From Bacillus massilioanorexius (GTDB taxonomy: Bacteria > Bacillota > Bacilli > Bacillales > DSM-1321): a stretch of DNA of 64,000 nucleotides. The number at the start of each line of letters is the position of its first letter. Position 1 is the first letter of the stretch. The stretch lies in the NCBI RefSeq assembly GCF_902374955.1, contig NZ_CABKRX010000083.1, forward strand, positions 62,001 through 126,000, in the 5' to 3' direction. Both the position numbers and the translations under genes were made by a program. Positions 9,833 through 19,072 of the stretch are shown here, in pieces. The notes under the pieces are model-generated. The model saw only the letters and a program-made list of their open reading frames with translations, was not told the origin of the DNA and made no database searches.

Positions 9833-10375
9833 CTATTTATCAAAAATACTTACTTTATCTAAACCATCCACTTCAGTTAAACTGACTGTAATCTTTTCCG
9901 CTAATGATGTCGGAACATTTTTCCCAACATAATCAGCTCTAATCGGAAGTTCTCTATGTCCTCTATCAACAAGTACACCTAATTGTATTTGTGAAGGTCT
10001 ACCTAAATCAACTAGTGCGTCCATCGCAGCTCGAACTGTTCTTCCTGTATACAAAACATCATCAACCAATATAACCTTCTTATTGGTAATATCAATTGGT
10101 ATATTAGATCCTTTAACAAAAGGTTCACCATCATGATTCTTCTTGCTTAAATCATCTCGGTAAAGTGTAATATCAAGTTCCCCAACTTGAATCGCTTTAC
10201 CCTCAATTTGTTCAATTTTTTCGGCTAGTCTATTGGCGATAAAAATTCCTCTTGTTTTAATACCAACTAGCACACATTCTTCAATACCTTTGTTTTTCTC
10301 AATAATTTCATGAGCAATCCTTGTGAGTGCTCTTCTTATCGCTTGCTCATCTAGTACGACAGCTTTTTCATTCAC
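9833..10375 (-). CDS. pyrR: pyr operon attenuation regulator / uracil phosphoribosyltransferase
   Basis: This RNA-binding regulator senses UMP and UTP and promotes termination at the pyr attenuators. It also has weak uracil phosphoribosyltransferase activity. I place the start at the GTG giving VNEKAVVLDEQAIRRALT (180 residues, against 181 in B. subtilis), 9 bases after AGGGGTG. A longer open frame reaches back to 10456, but it would translate the attenuator hairpin and is rejected. The PRPP-binding motif VILVDDVLYTGRTVRAAMD is near residue 94. It is the first gene of the operon and regulates itself through the leader attenuator. Confidence 0.96.
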   Translation of the reverse strand: MNEKAVVLDEQAIRRALTRIAHEIIEKNKGIEECVLVGIKTRGIFIANRLAEKIEQIEGKAIQVGELDITLYRDDLSKKNHDGEPFVKGSNIPIDITNKKVILVDDVLYTGRTVRAAMDALVDLGRPSQIQLGVLVDRGHRELPIRADYVGKNVPTSLAEKITVSLTEVDGLDKVSIFDK

Positions 10376-10421
10376 TATGTACGGCACCCCTATCTTAAAA
10401 TAAAGTAGGTAACGAAATAAA

Positions 10422-10523
10422 AAATCCTCTTGCCCGATGCAAGAGGATTTGGCCATACCAATTTACAACATTCTATAAAGAATGTATTAGGTTATTCCGT
10501 TTCCTTCTCAGTCTCTCGGGACT
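10422..10523 (-). promoter_or_regulatory. PyrR attenuator in the pyr leader
   Basis: The minus strand reads AGTCCCGAGAGACT at 10523-10510, matching the PyrR loop except for one base. It is followed by a terminator with a 12-bp stem (10422-10433 with 10439-10450) and a T-run. It lies between the operon promoter and pyrR and gives autoregulation. Confidence 0.9.
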
Positions 10524-10552
10524 GTTTTAAAGGCTCTTATTTAACTGTAATT

Positions 10553-10581
10553 ATAATACTATCTAAATATTATATTGTCAA
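10553..10581 (-). promoter_or_regulatory. Sigma-A promoter of the pyr operon
   Basis: TTGACA at 10581-10576 and TATTAT at 10558-10553 are separated by 17 bases, close to the sigma-A consensus. The -35 box overlaps the TGA stop of rluD. The predicted start leaves a leader of roughly 170 bases that contains the first PyrR attenuator. Confidence 0.8.
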
Positions 10582-11489
10582 TGCTCTTTTCTTAATTTCG
10601 ACAATAGATTTGTGAAGTATTCTGGTAGTGGGGCATTAAATTCTAGATATTCCTTTGTTCGTGGATGGATAAATCCTAAAACACCTGCATGTAGAGCTTG
10701 TCCGCCAAGATCTAATGTCTTTTTCGGACCGTATTTAGGATCACCTGCAAGCGGATAACCAATATATTTCATATGAACACGAATTTGATGAGTTCTTCCT
10801 GTTTCTAACTGACATTCCACCAATGTGAAATTTTTAAAAGTTTCCACTACTTCAAAATGTGTCACAGCATGCTTTCCATCTGGTACAACTGTCATACTTT
10901 GACGATCTTGCTTATCTCTGCCTATAGGCGCATCGATTGTACCGTGATTATGTTGAATGACCCCATGAACAATCGCTTTATACTTTCTTGTCACTGTCTT
11001 ATCAACTAATTGCTGAACAAGTCCTTCATGAGCCAAGTCATTTTTCGCTACCATTAGAAGACCTGATGTATCCTTGTCAATTCGATGTACAATACCTGGG
11101 CGCATTACACCATTAATACCAGAAAGATCTTTACAATGTGCCATTAATCCATTCACTAAGGTACCACTTGTGTGACCTGGCGCTGGATGCACGACCATTC
11201 CCTTAGGCTTATTAACAACTAGAACATCCTCATCCTCATAATAAATGTCTAAATCCATTTCTTCTGCTTGAATGTCGAGCTCTACTGGAGGTGGAATAGT
11301 AATCGTCACTTGATCATTAATTTGACACTTATAATTTGTCTTAACCGTTTTACCATTGACTAAAACATGACCATCCTTCATTAACAATTGCACTTGTGTA
11401 CGAGAAAGATCTTCATTTTTAGATGAAAGAAATTTATCGAGACGTTCTCCTTTACTTTCTTCATCTATGATGTACGAAACATTATCCAT
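10578..11489 (-). CDS. ylyB: Ribosomal large subunit pseudouridine synthase, RluD family (YlyB)
   Basis: This 303-residue protein has an N-terminal S4 RNA-binding domain (about residues 14-75) and a RluA/RluD catalytic domain. The active-site motif GIVHRIDKDTSGLLMVAKN near residues 132-150 contains the catalytic Asp. RluD-type enzymes modify uridines in 23S rRNA helix 69, but the exact target here is inferred. The start overlaps the end of lspA by 8 bases, as expected for the ileS-lspA-ylyB order of Bacillus. Confidence 0.93.
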   Translation of the reverse strand: MDNVSYIIDEESKGERLDKFLSSKNEDLSRTQVQLLMKDGHVLVNGKTVKTNYKCQINDQVTITIPPPVELDIQAEEMDLDIYYEDEDVLVVNKPKGMVVHPAPGHTSGTLVNGLMAHCKDLSGINGVMRPGIVHRIDKDTSGLLMVAKNDLAHEGLVQQLVDKTVTRKYKAIVHGVIQHNHGTIDAPIGRDKQDRQSMTVVPDGKHAVTHFEVVETFKNFTLVECQLETGRTHQIRVHMKYIGYPLAGDPKYGPKKTLDLGGQALHAGVLGFIHPRTKEYLEFNAPLPEYFTNLLSKLRKEH

Positions 11490-11952
11490 TCTTTTTCTCC
11501 TTCATTAATTTTTCTTCAAAAAACATAAAAATCATCAATAAAATAACACCAATTGTCAAAGCCGAATCAGCTACATTAAAAACAGGAAAATCATAACCAA
11601 AAATATTAGTATCGACAAAATCAACTACTTCTTTTCTAAATAAGCGATCGATAAAGTTGCCAATTGCTCCACCAAGCATTAATGCTAGTGATGTTCCTAA
11701 CAACATATGAGTTTTACCCATTTTTTGAATATAATATACTAACACAACGATTACGATCACTGTAATTATGTAGAACAACCACATTTTCCCTGCTAATATT
11801 CCCCAAGCAGCACCTGTATTACGATGTGAGGTAATATTTAAGAAATTATTGATAACTTGTATACTATCGCCTATTTCCATAGTCTTATCAATGATAACTT
11901 TTGTTATTTGATCTAATGCAATAACCAAAAGAGCTATTAAATAATAAATCAC
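11482..11952 (-). CDS. lspA: Lipoprotein signal peptidase (signal peptidase II)
   Basis: This 156-residue membrane aspartyl protease removes the signal peptide from prolipoproteins after lipidation. Four hydrophobic segments are visible. The conserved blocks are HRNTGAAWG (about residues 43-51), GGAIGNFIDRL (about 93-103) and FNVADSALTIG (about 124-134), which hold the catalytic Asp pair. The start is GTG with GGGGGAT upstream. In B. subtilis ylyA lies between ileS and lspA; it is absent here. Confidence 0.96.
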   Translation of the reverse strand: MIYYLIALLVIALDQITKVIIDKTMEIGDSIQVINNFLNITSHRNTGAAWGILAGKMWLFYIITVIVIVVLVYYIQKMGKTHMLLGTSLALMLGGAIGNFIDRLFRKEVVDFVDTNIFGYDFPVFNVADSALTIGVILLMIFMFFEEKLMKEKKNG

Positions 11953-12012
11953 AGTAATCCCCCAACTTCTTAATTAGTAATGATAAATAGAATTGTAGCA
12001 TATTGCGAAAGT

Positions 12013-12053
12013 GAAAAAAAGCGAGTGGCCTAACAAATAAGCCAGCTCGCTTT
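12013..12053 (-). terminator. Terminator after ileS
   Basis: On the minus strand AAAGCGAG pairs with CTCGCTTT, extended by GGC/GCC pairs inside, and seven T residues follow. It separates ileS from lspA, so lspA-ylyB probably has its own promoter in the short gap 11953-12012. Confidence 0.8.
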
Positions 12054-12059
12054 GAAGTA

Positions 12060-14828
12060 TTACATATTATATGCTTCTTTTACAACTGATGCACATCGAG
12101 GACATAAAGTTGGATGGTCACTATCTTGACCTATACTTTCTGTCACATTCCAACAACGCTCACACGTTTCTCCTTCTGCTTTAGAGATTACGATGGCACA
12201 ATGCTCAAATTTAGTTGCATCCGCAGGAGCTTCTGATAGTTCTCCAGCGATTTCAAATTGAGACACGATGAAAAGTTGTTCAAAACTTTCTTTAATTGTC
12301 TCTAAGAATACTTTTGTATCTTGATCAACGTACATCGAAACTTTTGCATTTAACGATTTACCAATAACTTTTGCATTACGCGCTTCTTCTAATGCTTTTA
12401 AAACATCATCACGGATGAGCATAAATTTGCTCCATTTTTCTTCAAGCTCTGCTTCGTTTGGAAGTGATTGATATGTTGGCATATCTGTAAGCTGAACACT
12501 TTCTTCCTCCACATTCGGAATGTACGGCCAAACCTCATCAGCTGTATGTGATAGAATTGGTGATACAAGTTTTGTTAATGAAACAAGAACTTCATACAGA
12601 ACGGTTTGAATAGCTCTTCTTTGATCTTTATTTGGTGCTTCACAGTATAAAATATCTTTTGCGTAATCTAAGTAGAATGCACTTAAATCTAACGTACAGA
12701 AATTGTTGATATTATGATAAATAACTGCGAATTCATATTCATCATAGGCATTTCTAACATTTTTAATTAATTTATTTAGCTTCACTAACATGTATTGATC
12801 TACTTCAGCTAATTCTTCGTATTTTAATGAATCAACTTTAGGATCAAAACCATCTAATGTTCCTAATAAGAAACGGAATGTATTACGGATCTTACGATAT
12901 ACCTCAGCTACTTGTTTCAAGATAGCATCCGATACACGAACATCAGCCTGATAATCAACAGAAGCAACCCATAATCGAAGGATATCTGCTCCTAATTGAT
13001 TCATAACTTTTGATGGAAGAATTGTATTTCCTAATGATTTACTCATTTTACGTCCTTCTCCATCTAAAGCAAATCCATGGCTTAGTACACCTTTATATGG
13101 AGCCTTACCAGTCACTGCTACTGCAGTTGACAAAGAAGAGTTAAACCAACCACGATATTGGTCAGAACCTTCTAGATATAAATCAGCTGGTCTTACTAAA
13201 TCCTCACGCTCTTCAAGAACAGCTTGGTGTGAAGAACCTGAATCGAACCAAACATCCATAATGTCTGTTTCTTTTGTGAAAACGCCATTTGGACTTGCTT
13301 CATGAGTAAAGCCTTCAGGCAATAAATCTTTTGCCTCACGTTCAAACCAAACATTTGAACCATGTTCACGGAAAAGGTTAGAAACATGATCAATTGTCTC
13401 ATCAGTGATAATCGGCTCACCATTTTCTCCATAAAATACTGGAATTGGAACACCCCAAGCTCTTTGACGAGAAATACACCAATCACCACGATCACGAACC
13501 ATATTAAATAAACGAGTTTCACCCCATGCAGGGTACCATTTAGTTTCTTTAATAGCTGTTAGAAGCTCATCACGGAAATCATGAATAGAAGCAAACCATT
13601 GAGCTGTCGCACGGAAGATTGTTGGCTTCTTTGTTCTCCAATCATGCGGGTACGAGTGAGTAATGAATGAAAGCTTTAATAAGGCGCCCTTTTCTTCTAG
13701 AGCTTCACCAATTGCTTTATTTGCATTTTCATAGAACATACCTTCAAATCCAGGTGCTTCTTCTGTCATATGTCCTTTTTCGTCAACTGGGCATAAAGTT
13801 TTTAGTTTGTATTTTTGGCTGACAATAAAGTCATCTTCCCCATGTCCAGGAGCTGTATGAACGCAACCAGTACCTGCATCTGTTGTTACGTGCTCACCCA
13901 ACATAACTAATGAATCACGATCGTATAATGGGTGCTTCGCAATAATATATTCCAATTCTCTACCTTTAACCGTTTTAACAACTGTTGCTTCTTCCCAACC
14001 AATTGTTTCTTTAACAGCTGAAAGCAAGTCTTTCGCTACAACATATTTATTTCCTTCTACCTCAACTACAACGTAATCAAGTTGTGGATGAACAGAAATA
14101 CCAAGGTTTGCTGGAATTGTCCAAGGAGTTGTTGTCCAAATGATAAATTTAGTTCCTTCCTCGAGTACTCCTTTACCATCTGTTACATCAAATGCTACGT
14201 AAATTGAAGCAGACTTCTTATCTTTGTATTCAATTTCAGCTTCAGCAAGTGCAGATTCACTTGATGGTGACCAGTTAACAGGCTTTAAACCTTTGTAAAT
14301 GTAGCCTTTCTTAGCCATTTCACCAAATACTTTAATTTGCTGTGCTTCATATGCTGGCTTTAAAGTGATATATGGATTTTCCCAATCACCACGTACACCA
14401 AGACGTTTAAATTGTTCTCGTTGACGATTAATTTGCTCATAAGCATATTCTTCACAAAGCTTACGGAAAGCAGCTACAGTCATTTCTTTACGGTTTACTT
14501 TACCGCTTTTCGTTAAAGCTGTTTCAATTGGTAGACCATGTGTATCCCATCCAGGCACATAAGGTGCATTAAATCCACTCATTGATTTATAACGAACGAT
14601 AAAATCTTTTAAGATTTTGTTTAAGGCATGACCCATATGAATATCTCCATTTGCATATGGAGGGCCATCATGTAAAACGAACATAGGGCGTCCTTTTGTA
14701 CGATCTTGAACTTTTTTATAAATGTCCATTTCTTCCCATGTTTTTTGCATATCAGGTTCTCTTTTTGGTAAATTTCCACGCATTGGAAATTCTGTTTTTG
14801 GCATTAATAAAGTATCTTTGTATTCCAT
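12060..14828 (-). CDS. ileS: Isoleucyl-tRNA synthetase
   Basis: This 922-residue class I aminoacyl-tRNA synthetase charges tRNA-Ile. The HIGH-type motif appears in PPYANGDIHMGHALNK at about residues 57-72 and the KMSKS motif in GRKMSKSLGN near residue 594. The connective editing domain lies between them. A C-terminal zinc ribbon has CERCW and CPRCA cysteine pairs. The zinc ribbon and the length are those of the ordinary bacterial enzyme, not of the eukaryote-like, mupirocin-resistant form. Expression is controlled by the isoleucine T-box leader upstream. Confidence 0.98.
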   Translation of the reverse strand: MEYKDTLLMPKTEFPMRGNLPKREPDMQKTWEEMDIYKKVQDRTKGRPMFVLHDGPPYANGDIHMGHALNKILKDFIVRYKSMSGFNAPYVPGWDTHGLPIETALTKSGKVNRKEMTVAAFRKLCEEYAYEQINRQREQFKRLGVRGDWENPYITLKPAYEAQQIKVFGEMAKKGYIYKGLKPVNWSPSSESALAEAEIEYKDKKSASIYVAFDVTDGKGVLEEGTKFIIWTTTPWTIPANLGISVHPQLDYVVVEVEGNKYVVAKDLLSAVKETIGWEEATVVKTVKGRELEYIIAKHPLYDRDSLVMLGEHVTTDAGTGCVHTAPGHGEDDFIVSQKYKLKTLCPVDEKGHMTEEAPGFEGMFYENANKAIGEALEEKGALLKLSFITHSYPHDWRTKKPTIFRATAQWFASIHDFRDELLTAIKETKWYPAWGETRLFNMVRDRGDWCISRQRAWGVPIPVFYGENGEPIITDETIDHVSNLFREHGSNVWFEREAKDLLPEGFTHEASPNGVFTKETDIMDVWFDSGSSHQAVLEEREDLVRPADLYLEGSDQYRGWFNSSLSTAVAVTGKAPYKGVLSHGFALDGEGRKMSKSLGNTILPSKVMNQLGADILRLWVASVDYQADVRVSDAILKQVAEVYRKIRNTFRFLLGTLDGFDPKVDSLKYEELAEVDQYMLVKLNKLIKNVRNAYDEYEFAVIYHNINNFCTLDLSAFYLDYAKDILYCEAPNKDQRRAIQTVLYEVLVSLTKLVSPILSHTADEVWPYIPNVEEESVQLTDMPTYQSLPNEAELEEKWSKFMLIRDDVLKALEEARNAKVIGKSLNAKVSMYVDQDTKVFLETIKESFEQLFIVSQFEIAGELSEAPADATKFEHCAIVISKAEGETCERCWNVTESIGQDSDHPTLCPRCASVVKEAYNM

Positions 14829-14942
14829 CTCTACTACCTCCTAAAATTAATAAGCAGATTTGTTATGATTACATTTTGTACAAAAAAATCATTTGTTAAC
14901 AAAGTAACCATTAGTCTATAGCGCTTATCCTTTTGCAAAGCA

Positions 14943-15205
14943 CAAAAAAGCCTTCTCATCCCCAAAAGGGACGAGAAGACTTGTTCCCGCGGTACCACCC
15001 TAGTAAATGTTAAATAATTAACATCCGCTCTACATTCTTAACGCGAACTACACGCTTAAACTACTACAAATCAATATTTCATCTAAGAACTCCAGGGTGA
15101 TCTTCAGATTCTTCACTTACGTCGGGCTTTCACCATCCCCGATTCGCTATAGTGTAAGTGTACGAAGAAACTTACTGTCCCTATCAACGTTTAAAATATA
15201 ATCTT
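14943..15205 (-). promoter_or_regulatory. Isoleucine T-box leader of ileS
   Basis: The T-box core GGTGGTACCGCGG is at 14999-14987 on the minus strand. It is followed by a terminator with a 15-bp stem closed by a TTTT loop (14982-14948) and T residues. In Stem I the specifier loop shows GAAG followed by ATC (15101-15099), the isoleucine codon. Uncharged tRNA-Ile should pair with the specifier and the T-box bulge to favour the antiterminator and raise ileS expression. Confidence 0.95.
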
Positions 15206-15211
15206 GTTGGA

Positions 15212-15241
15212 ATTATAAACGATAACTAAAGGAATAGTCAA
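15212..15241 (-). promoter_or_regulatory. Sigma-A promoter of ileS
   Basis: TTGACT at 15241-15236 and TATAAT at 15217-15212 are separated by 18 bases. They lie just upstream of the T-box leader. Confidence 0.75.
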
Positions 15242-15249
15242 TATTACAA

Positions 15250-15750
15250 CTACTCATCTTTTAATAAAACATCAGTCGCATCATTTTCAAACTCCATTAA
15301 ATGATCCCAATCTTCATTTTTTATTAAATCTAACTGTGCTTCAACAAGCATTGTAAATCGTGTTCGAAATACTTTTGCTTGTTTTTTTAGTTCTTCTATT
15401 TCCATAGCTATTTTTCTTGCTTTAGAAAGCGATTCATTTACAATACGATCCGCATTTTTTTCTGCTTCTTTAATAATAAGTTTTGATTCTTTTTGCGCAT
15501 TTCTCTTTACTTCTTCCGCTGCTTCTTGAGCAATAAGAATCGATTTATTCAACGTTTCTTCTATATTATTATAATGACCTAATTTTTCATGAACATTTAA
15601 AAGTTTCTCTTCTAAGTTCTTCTTCTCACGTAAAACTAGTTCATAATCCTTCATTACCTGCTCAAGAAATTCATTGACTTCGTCTTCATCATAACCACGA
15701 AATCCTTTATTAAAACTTTTATTATGTATATCAAGCGGCGTTAATGGCAT
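15250..15750 (-). CDS. divIVA: Cell division / septum site protein DivIVA
   Basis: This 166-residue coiled-coil protein binds negatively curved membrane at poles and septa and recruits Min proteins and, in sporulation, chromosome anchoring factors. The start MPLTPLDIHNKSF and the segment FRGYDEDEVNEFL are the conserved membrane-binding N-terminus, with Phe and Arg at residues 17-18. The rest is long coiled coil rich in Lys and Glu. Ribosome site GGAGGTG precedes ATG. Neighbours match the ylm-divIVA-ileS order of Bacillus. Confidence 0.97.
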   Translation of the reverse strand: MPLTPLDIHNKSFNKGFRGYDEDEVNEFLEQVMKDYELVLREKKNLEEKLLNVHEKLGHYNNIEETLNKSILIAQEAAEEVKRNAQKESKLIIKEAEKNADRIVNESLSKARKIAMEIEELKKQAKVFRTRFTMLVEAQLDLIKNEDWDHLMEFENDATDVLLKDE

Positions 15751-15843
15751 TGGTACACCTCCGTTATTATTAAAATCGTTTATATTCTTTAACTATTATT
15801 CTACGTTTCGACAGCCTTTTTGTAAATCCTGCAAATATTACAA

Positions 15844-16620
15844 TTATTTTTGCCTTCCGTATTCTATTCTCCATTTATCTTTCTTTGTCTTTCCATCAAT
15901 AGCCATAATTCGATATCTTCCCAATCCTCTTACAGAAATTATATCTCCCTGCTGACATTCAAAGTCACTTTTTTCAGTAAGTGTGTGATTAATCTTCACT
16001 TTACTGCCTAAGATTAAAGCCTGGGCTTTACTACGAGAAATATTCGCAACTGTAGAAATTACATTATCGAGTCGCATTGAGGTACAAGTGGTAGTAGCTA
16101 GTTGCCATTCATTAGAGACAGTAACAATCTCCTTAAGCTCTTTACGAACTAAGACTACAGAGGCTTGTCCTATTTTCGTCATATTCATTTCAATATAATC
16201 GCTAATTTCATTAGCAACAATTAATTGAGTAGCTTGCTCTGATATAAGAATGTCACCAAACTTTTCTCTTTTTATTCCTAATGACATTAATGTACCCAAA
16301 ATTTGTTGATGACGTAATTCATGAAATTTTTTATTATAAGAGACATCGAATAATGTTAGCTGAAAATCTTCTTCATTTGCTTCATAATAATCCGGAAATA
16401 GAAAAGCTCTCTTCCTTTCAGCATTTTCGTATCCACCAAAGAACACATAGTTGCATTCATTACTGTGACTTCCAATTACAGCTGCTAAAATTTGTTGCTC
16501 TCTAGGATCTAGAAAAGATGTTAATTTTGGCGAATAATACGTTTCAACATTATCTTTCCACTGCAAAACCGTGTCTATAAAAACTCTTTCTTCATCGCGA
16601 AAATGTTGATATATACTCAT
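15844..16620 (-). CDS. ylmH: RNA-binding protein YlmH with S4 domain
   Basis: This 258-residue protein has a C-terminal S4 RNA-binding domain beginning near residue 180 (MRLDNVISTVANISRSKAQALI). Its N-terminal region is the YlmH-type domain. YlmH homologues act on stalled 50S-peptidyl-tRNA complexes as a back-up rescue route; that role comes from family knowledge. It lies between ylmG and divIVA as in B. subtilis. A terminator at 16672-16725 separates it from ylmG. Confidence 0.92.
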   Translation of the reverse strand: MSIYQHFRDEERVFIDTVLQWKDNVETYYSPKLTSFLDPREQQILAAVIGSHSNECNYVFFGGYENAERKRAFLFPDYYEANEEDFQLTLFDVSYNKKFHELRHQQILGTLMSLGIKREKFGDILISEQATQLIVANEISDYIEMNMTKIGQASVVLVRKELKEIVTVSNEWQLATTTCTSMRLDNVISTVANISRSKAQALILGSKVKINHTLTEKSDFECQQGDIISVRGLGRYRIMAIDGKTKKDKWRIEYGRQK

Positions 16621-16671
16621 GATATTTCCTTTCTAACATTCAACTCGCAGCACATTACATTATGTACATAC

Positions 16672-16725
16672 AAGTAAAAAAGACTAACTCAACAAATTCT
16701 AGGTTTGGTTTGTTGGTTAGTCTTT
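16672..16725 (-). terminator. Terminator after ylmG
   Basis: AAAGACTAAC at 16678-16687 pairs with GTTAGTCTTT at 16716-16725 and the stem continues inward through AACAAA/TTTGTT-type pairs. A T-run follows on the minus strand. It may end the ylmC-to-ylmG transcript. Confidence 0.75.
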
Positions 16726-16733
16726 CTCAACCC

Positions 16734-16997
16734 TTATAAAAACATCTTAAATACTTCAACCAAACCTATTGAAGCAAAATTCAACGTAATGATCGCTACG
16801 ATTGGTGAAAAGTCAATCATTCCAAGTGGTGGAATAAAACGTCTAAACACTTCCAAGTATGGCTCACAAATACGAGCTAAAAATTGTCCAATGACTGATT
16901 CACGCGCACCAGGAAACCATGACATTAATATATACACAATTAGTGCGTATGAGTATATTCTTACAATTTGAAGTATAACCGTTAATACTAAACCCAT
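16734..16997 (-). CDS. ylmG: YggT-family membrane protein YlmG
   Basis: This 87-residue protein has two hydrophobic segments (about residues 1-25 and 60-85) separated by the conserved loop SWFPGARESVIGQFL, which marks the YggT family. In Gram-positive bacteria it lies next to sepF and is linked to division or membrane organisation. The exact function is unknown. It starts 4 bases after the sepF stop region, in the same operon. Confidence 0.92.
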   Translation of the reverse strand: MGLVLTVILQIVRIYSYALIVYILMSWFPGARESVIGQFLARICEPYLEVFRRFIPPLGMIDFSPIVAIITLNFASIGLVEVFKMFL

Positions 16998-17001
16998 TCA
17001 T

Positions 17002-17454
17002 TTACCACCTTAAATCTTCATTCTCTTCTTGAAGTATACCAGAAATCGTTCCAGATACATCAACATTATCAGGAGTACAAATAAATATATTTGTGCCTAT
17101 TTTTTGTATATCTCCACCAATAGCATACACCGTACCACTTAGGAAATCTACTATTCGTTTCGCTTGATCATGAGCAATTCTTTGCAAATTCACAACTACA
17201 GCCTTACGAGATTTCAGATGATCCGCAATTTCTTGTGCTTCTGCATATGCTCTTGGCTCCATCAAGATAACTTTTGACGTTTTTTGAACACTTTGCAAAC
17301 TAACTACATTTTGTGCTGTCGAATTTGAAGTATGCTGTGCTTTTGATGATTTTATAGGGATTTCAGTTTCTCTTTCTTCTTCGACTGCTTCTTCTCTATA
17401 TTCATATTCATCTTCAAGCGCAAAAAATGATTTAAATTTTGAACCAATTGACAT
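17002..17454 (-). CDS. sepF: Cell division protein SepF
   Basis: This 150-residue protein bundles FtsZ filaments and tethers them to the membrane. An N-terminal amphipathic stretch (MSIGSKFKSFFAL) and an acidic linker (residues 14-40) are followed by the SepF core with VILMEPRAYAEAQEIADHL and a C-terminal VDVSGTISG segment. Length is normal. It lies between ylmE and ylmG as in B. subtilis. Confidence 0.96.
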   Translation of the reverse strand: MSIGSKFKSFFALEDEYEYREEAVEEERETEIPIKSSKAQHTSNSTAQNVVSLQSVQKTSKVILMEPRAYAEAQEIADHLKSRKAVVVNLQRIAHDQAKRIVDFLSGTVYAIGGDIQKIGTNIFICTPDNVDVSGTISGILQEENEDLRW

Positions 17455-17468
17455 TTTATTTCCTCCCC

Positions 17469-18152
17469 TTAAGAATCTTCACCGACTAGTGCAGTTCCTA
17501 TACGAATAAATGTTGAGCCTTCTTCGATCGCAATTTCATAATCATTTGACATACCCATTGACAATTCATTACATGGTACGTTTTCCAATTGAAGCTGTAT
17601 AACTTGTTGTTGTAATTCTTTCATTTTTTTGAAACAGCTTCTAAGTACAGAAGTATCTTCTGTGAATGGAGCCATTGTCATTAAACCTACTACTTTAATG
17701 TGATCTAACTGCTCTTTTTTAAGATCTTTGATAAATGGAACAACCTCATCTGGTGCAAGACCGTGCTTTGATTCTTCTCCAGAGGCATTGACTTGCACAA
17801 AACAATTTATCGGTTTACTTGCTCTTTTATGTATTTCTTTAGCAAGAGAAAGCCTGTCCAAGGAATGAATATAGTCAACTCGATTGACAACATCTTTTAC
17901 TTTTCTTGTTTGAAGCGAACCAATAAAATGCCATTTCGGACCTTGTTCTAAAGCTTCTTGTTTTTGAACAAGACCTTCCAATCTATTCTCACCTAAATCG
18001 AGAACTCCCGCATTAAAAGCTTCTTGTGCCCTTTCAGATGAAACATATTTTGTAACAGCAATAATCTTTATATCTTCAATTTTTCTACCGCTTTTTTCAC
18101 AAGCTTGTTTTATATTTTCTCGAATGACATTCAAGTTATCTATGACTTTCAC
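17469..18152 (-). CDS. ylmE: PLP homeostasis protein of the YggS/PROSC family (YlmE)
   Basis: This single-domain PLP-binding barrel protein controls cellular vitamin B6 balance and has no known enzyme reaction. The PLP lysine lies in IIAVTKYVS near residue 30, and SMGMSNDYEIAI near the C-terminus is the phosphate-binding signature. I prefer the GTG start giving VKVIDNLNVIRENIK (227 residues, against about 230 in B. subtilis). The alternative TTG, nine codons earlier, would include the ribosome site AAGGAGGATC. Spacing from that site to GTG is a little long (about 12 bases). Confidence 0.92.
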   Translation of the reverse strand: MKVIDNLNVIRENIKQACEKSGRKIEDIKIIAVTKYVSSERAQEAFNAGVLDLGENRLEGLVQKQEALEQGPKWHFIGSLQTRKVKDVVNRVDYIHSLDRLSLAKEIHKRASKPINCFVQVNASGEESKHGLAPDEVVPFIKDLKKEQLDHIKVVGLMTMAPFTEDTSVLRSCFKKMKELQQQVIQLQLENVPCNELSMGMSNDYEIAIEEGSTFIRIGTALVGEDS

Positions 18153-18153
18153 T

Positions 18154-18975
18154 TTAAAGAAGATCCTCCTTCCATCCAATATAGCTCATTAATCTTCCCG
18201 TTTTTCCACCATCTCTTCTATAGGAAAAAAACTCGAGTTCGTCACATGATGTACATAAATTCGTAATGGCTATATGCTTCACCCCAGCTCTTAATAACAA
18301 TTGCTGGTTTAGCTTTTTTAAATCTAATCGGTATTGACCTTTACTAATTAAATTATATGGTTTTTTACTGACATCTTCCACTGTTTTATCGACTTGTTCT
18401 ATTACTTTATCGTCAACAATATAGCAATTTTGACAAATTGATGGTCCGATAATAACAAAAATATCCTCTATAGGAACTCCTTCAGCTTGCCACTTCTGAA
18501 CCATTTCAAGGGCAATCCCAGCAACGGAACCCTTCCAGCCTGCGTGTACAACACCAATATAGTGTTGTTTTGGAGCATAAAAATAGATTGGAACACAGTC
18601 CGCATAACAAAGCGTTAATAGAATGCCCTCTTCCGTTGTATATAAGCCGTCTGTATCTTTTATAGAAGTAGAATAGTCATAAGACCCTAAGCCTCTATCC
18701 TTCTTTGTCACACGTCTAATATTTGTTTTGTGGGTTTGTTCAGCTGCTACCCAATGATCTAATGGGAAATTGATTCGTTCTGCAAGTATTGCCTTATTTT
18801 TCACAACACTCTGTTGTTCATCTCCAACATGAAAACCTAAATTTAAAGATTGATAATCCCCTATACTAATTCCACCATTTTTGGTTGTAAAACCAACAAT
18901 AAGATTTTTATCTATATTTGACCATTCTTTTATTGAAAAGAACTGTTTCTCTTGTTTTATAAATATTTCACCCAT
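18154..18975 (-). CDS. ylmD: Polyphenol oxidase / purine nucleoside phosphorylase-like protein YlmD
   Basis: This 273-residue protein is a member of the DUF152/PgeF family of copper- or zinc-binding enzymes with laccase-like or nucleoside-processing activity. The metal-binding motifs are seen as LTLCYADCVPIYF and VVHAGWKGSVAG (about residues 122-160), and NLCTSCDELEFFSYRRDGG near the C-terminus. Its physiological substrate is uncertain. It is followed by ylmE two bases downstream and is the second gene of the ylmC-ylmD-ylmE-sepF-ylmG unit. Confidence 0.92.
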   Translation of the reverse strand: MGEIFIKQEKQFFSIKEWSNIDKNLIVGFTTKNGGISIGDYQSLNLGFHVGDEQQSVVKNKAILAERINFPLDHWVAAEQTHKTNIRRVTKKDRGLGSYDYSTSIKDTDGLYTTEEGILLTLCYADCVPIYFYAPKQHYIGVVHAGWKGSVAGIALEMVQKWQAEGVPIEDIFVIIGPSICQNCYIVDDKVIEQVDKTVEDVSKKPYNLISKGQYRLDLKKLNQQLLLRAGVKHIAITNLCTSCDELEFFSYRRDGGKTGRLMSYIGWKEDLL

Positions 18976-19072
18976 AACGACAATCCTTTTTCATTTTTCT
19001 ATTGAATTTCAAATAACATGATTATTTTTTATCATTTTATCATATATGCTCTTGCCTCACCTAGAGGTATTG

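Noticed and set aside
10376..10456. N-terminal extension of pyrR
   Set aside because: It would translate the leader terminator hairpin. The GTG at 10375 has a better site and gives the family length.
13196..13522. 108-codon frame inside ileS on the same strand
   Set aside because: Shadow of ileS in another frame; residues show no family and ileS is intact.
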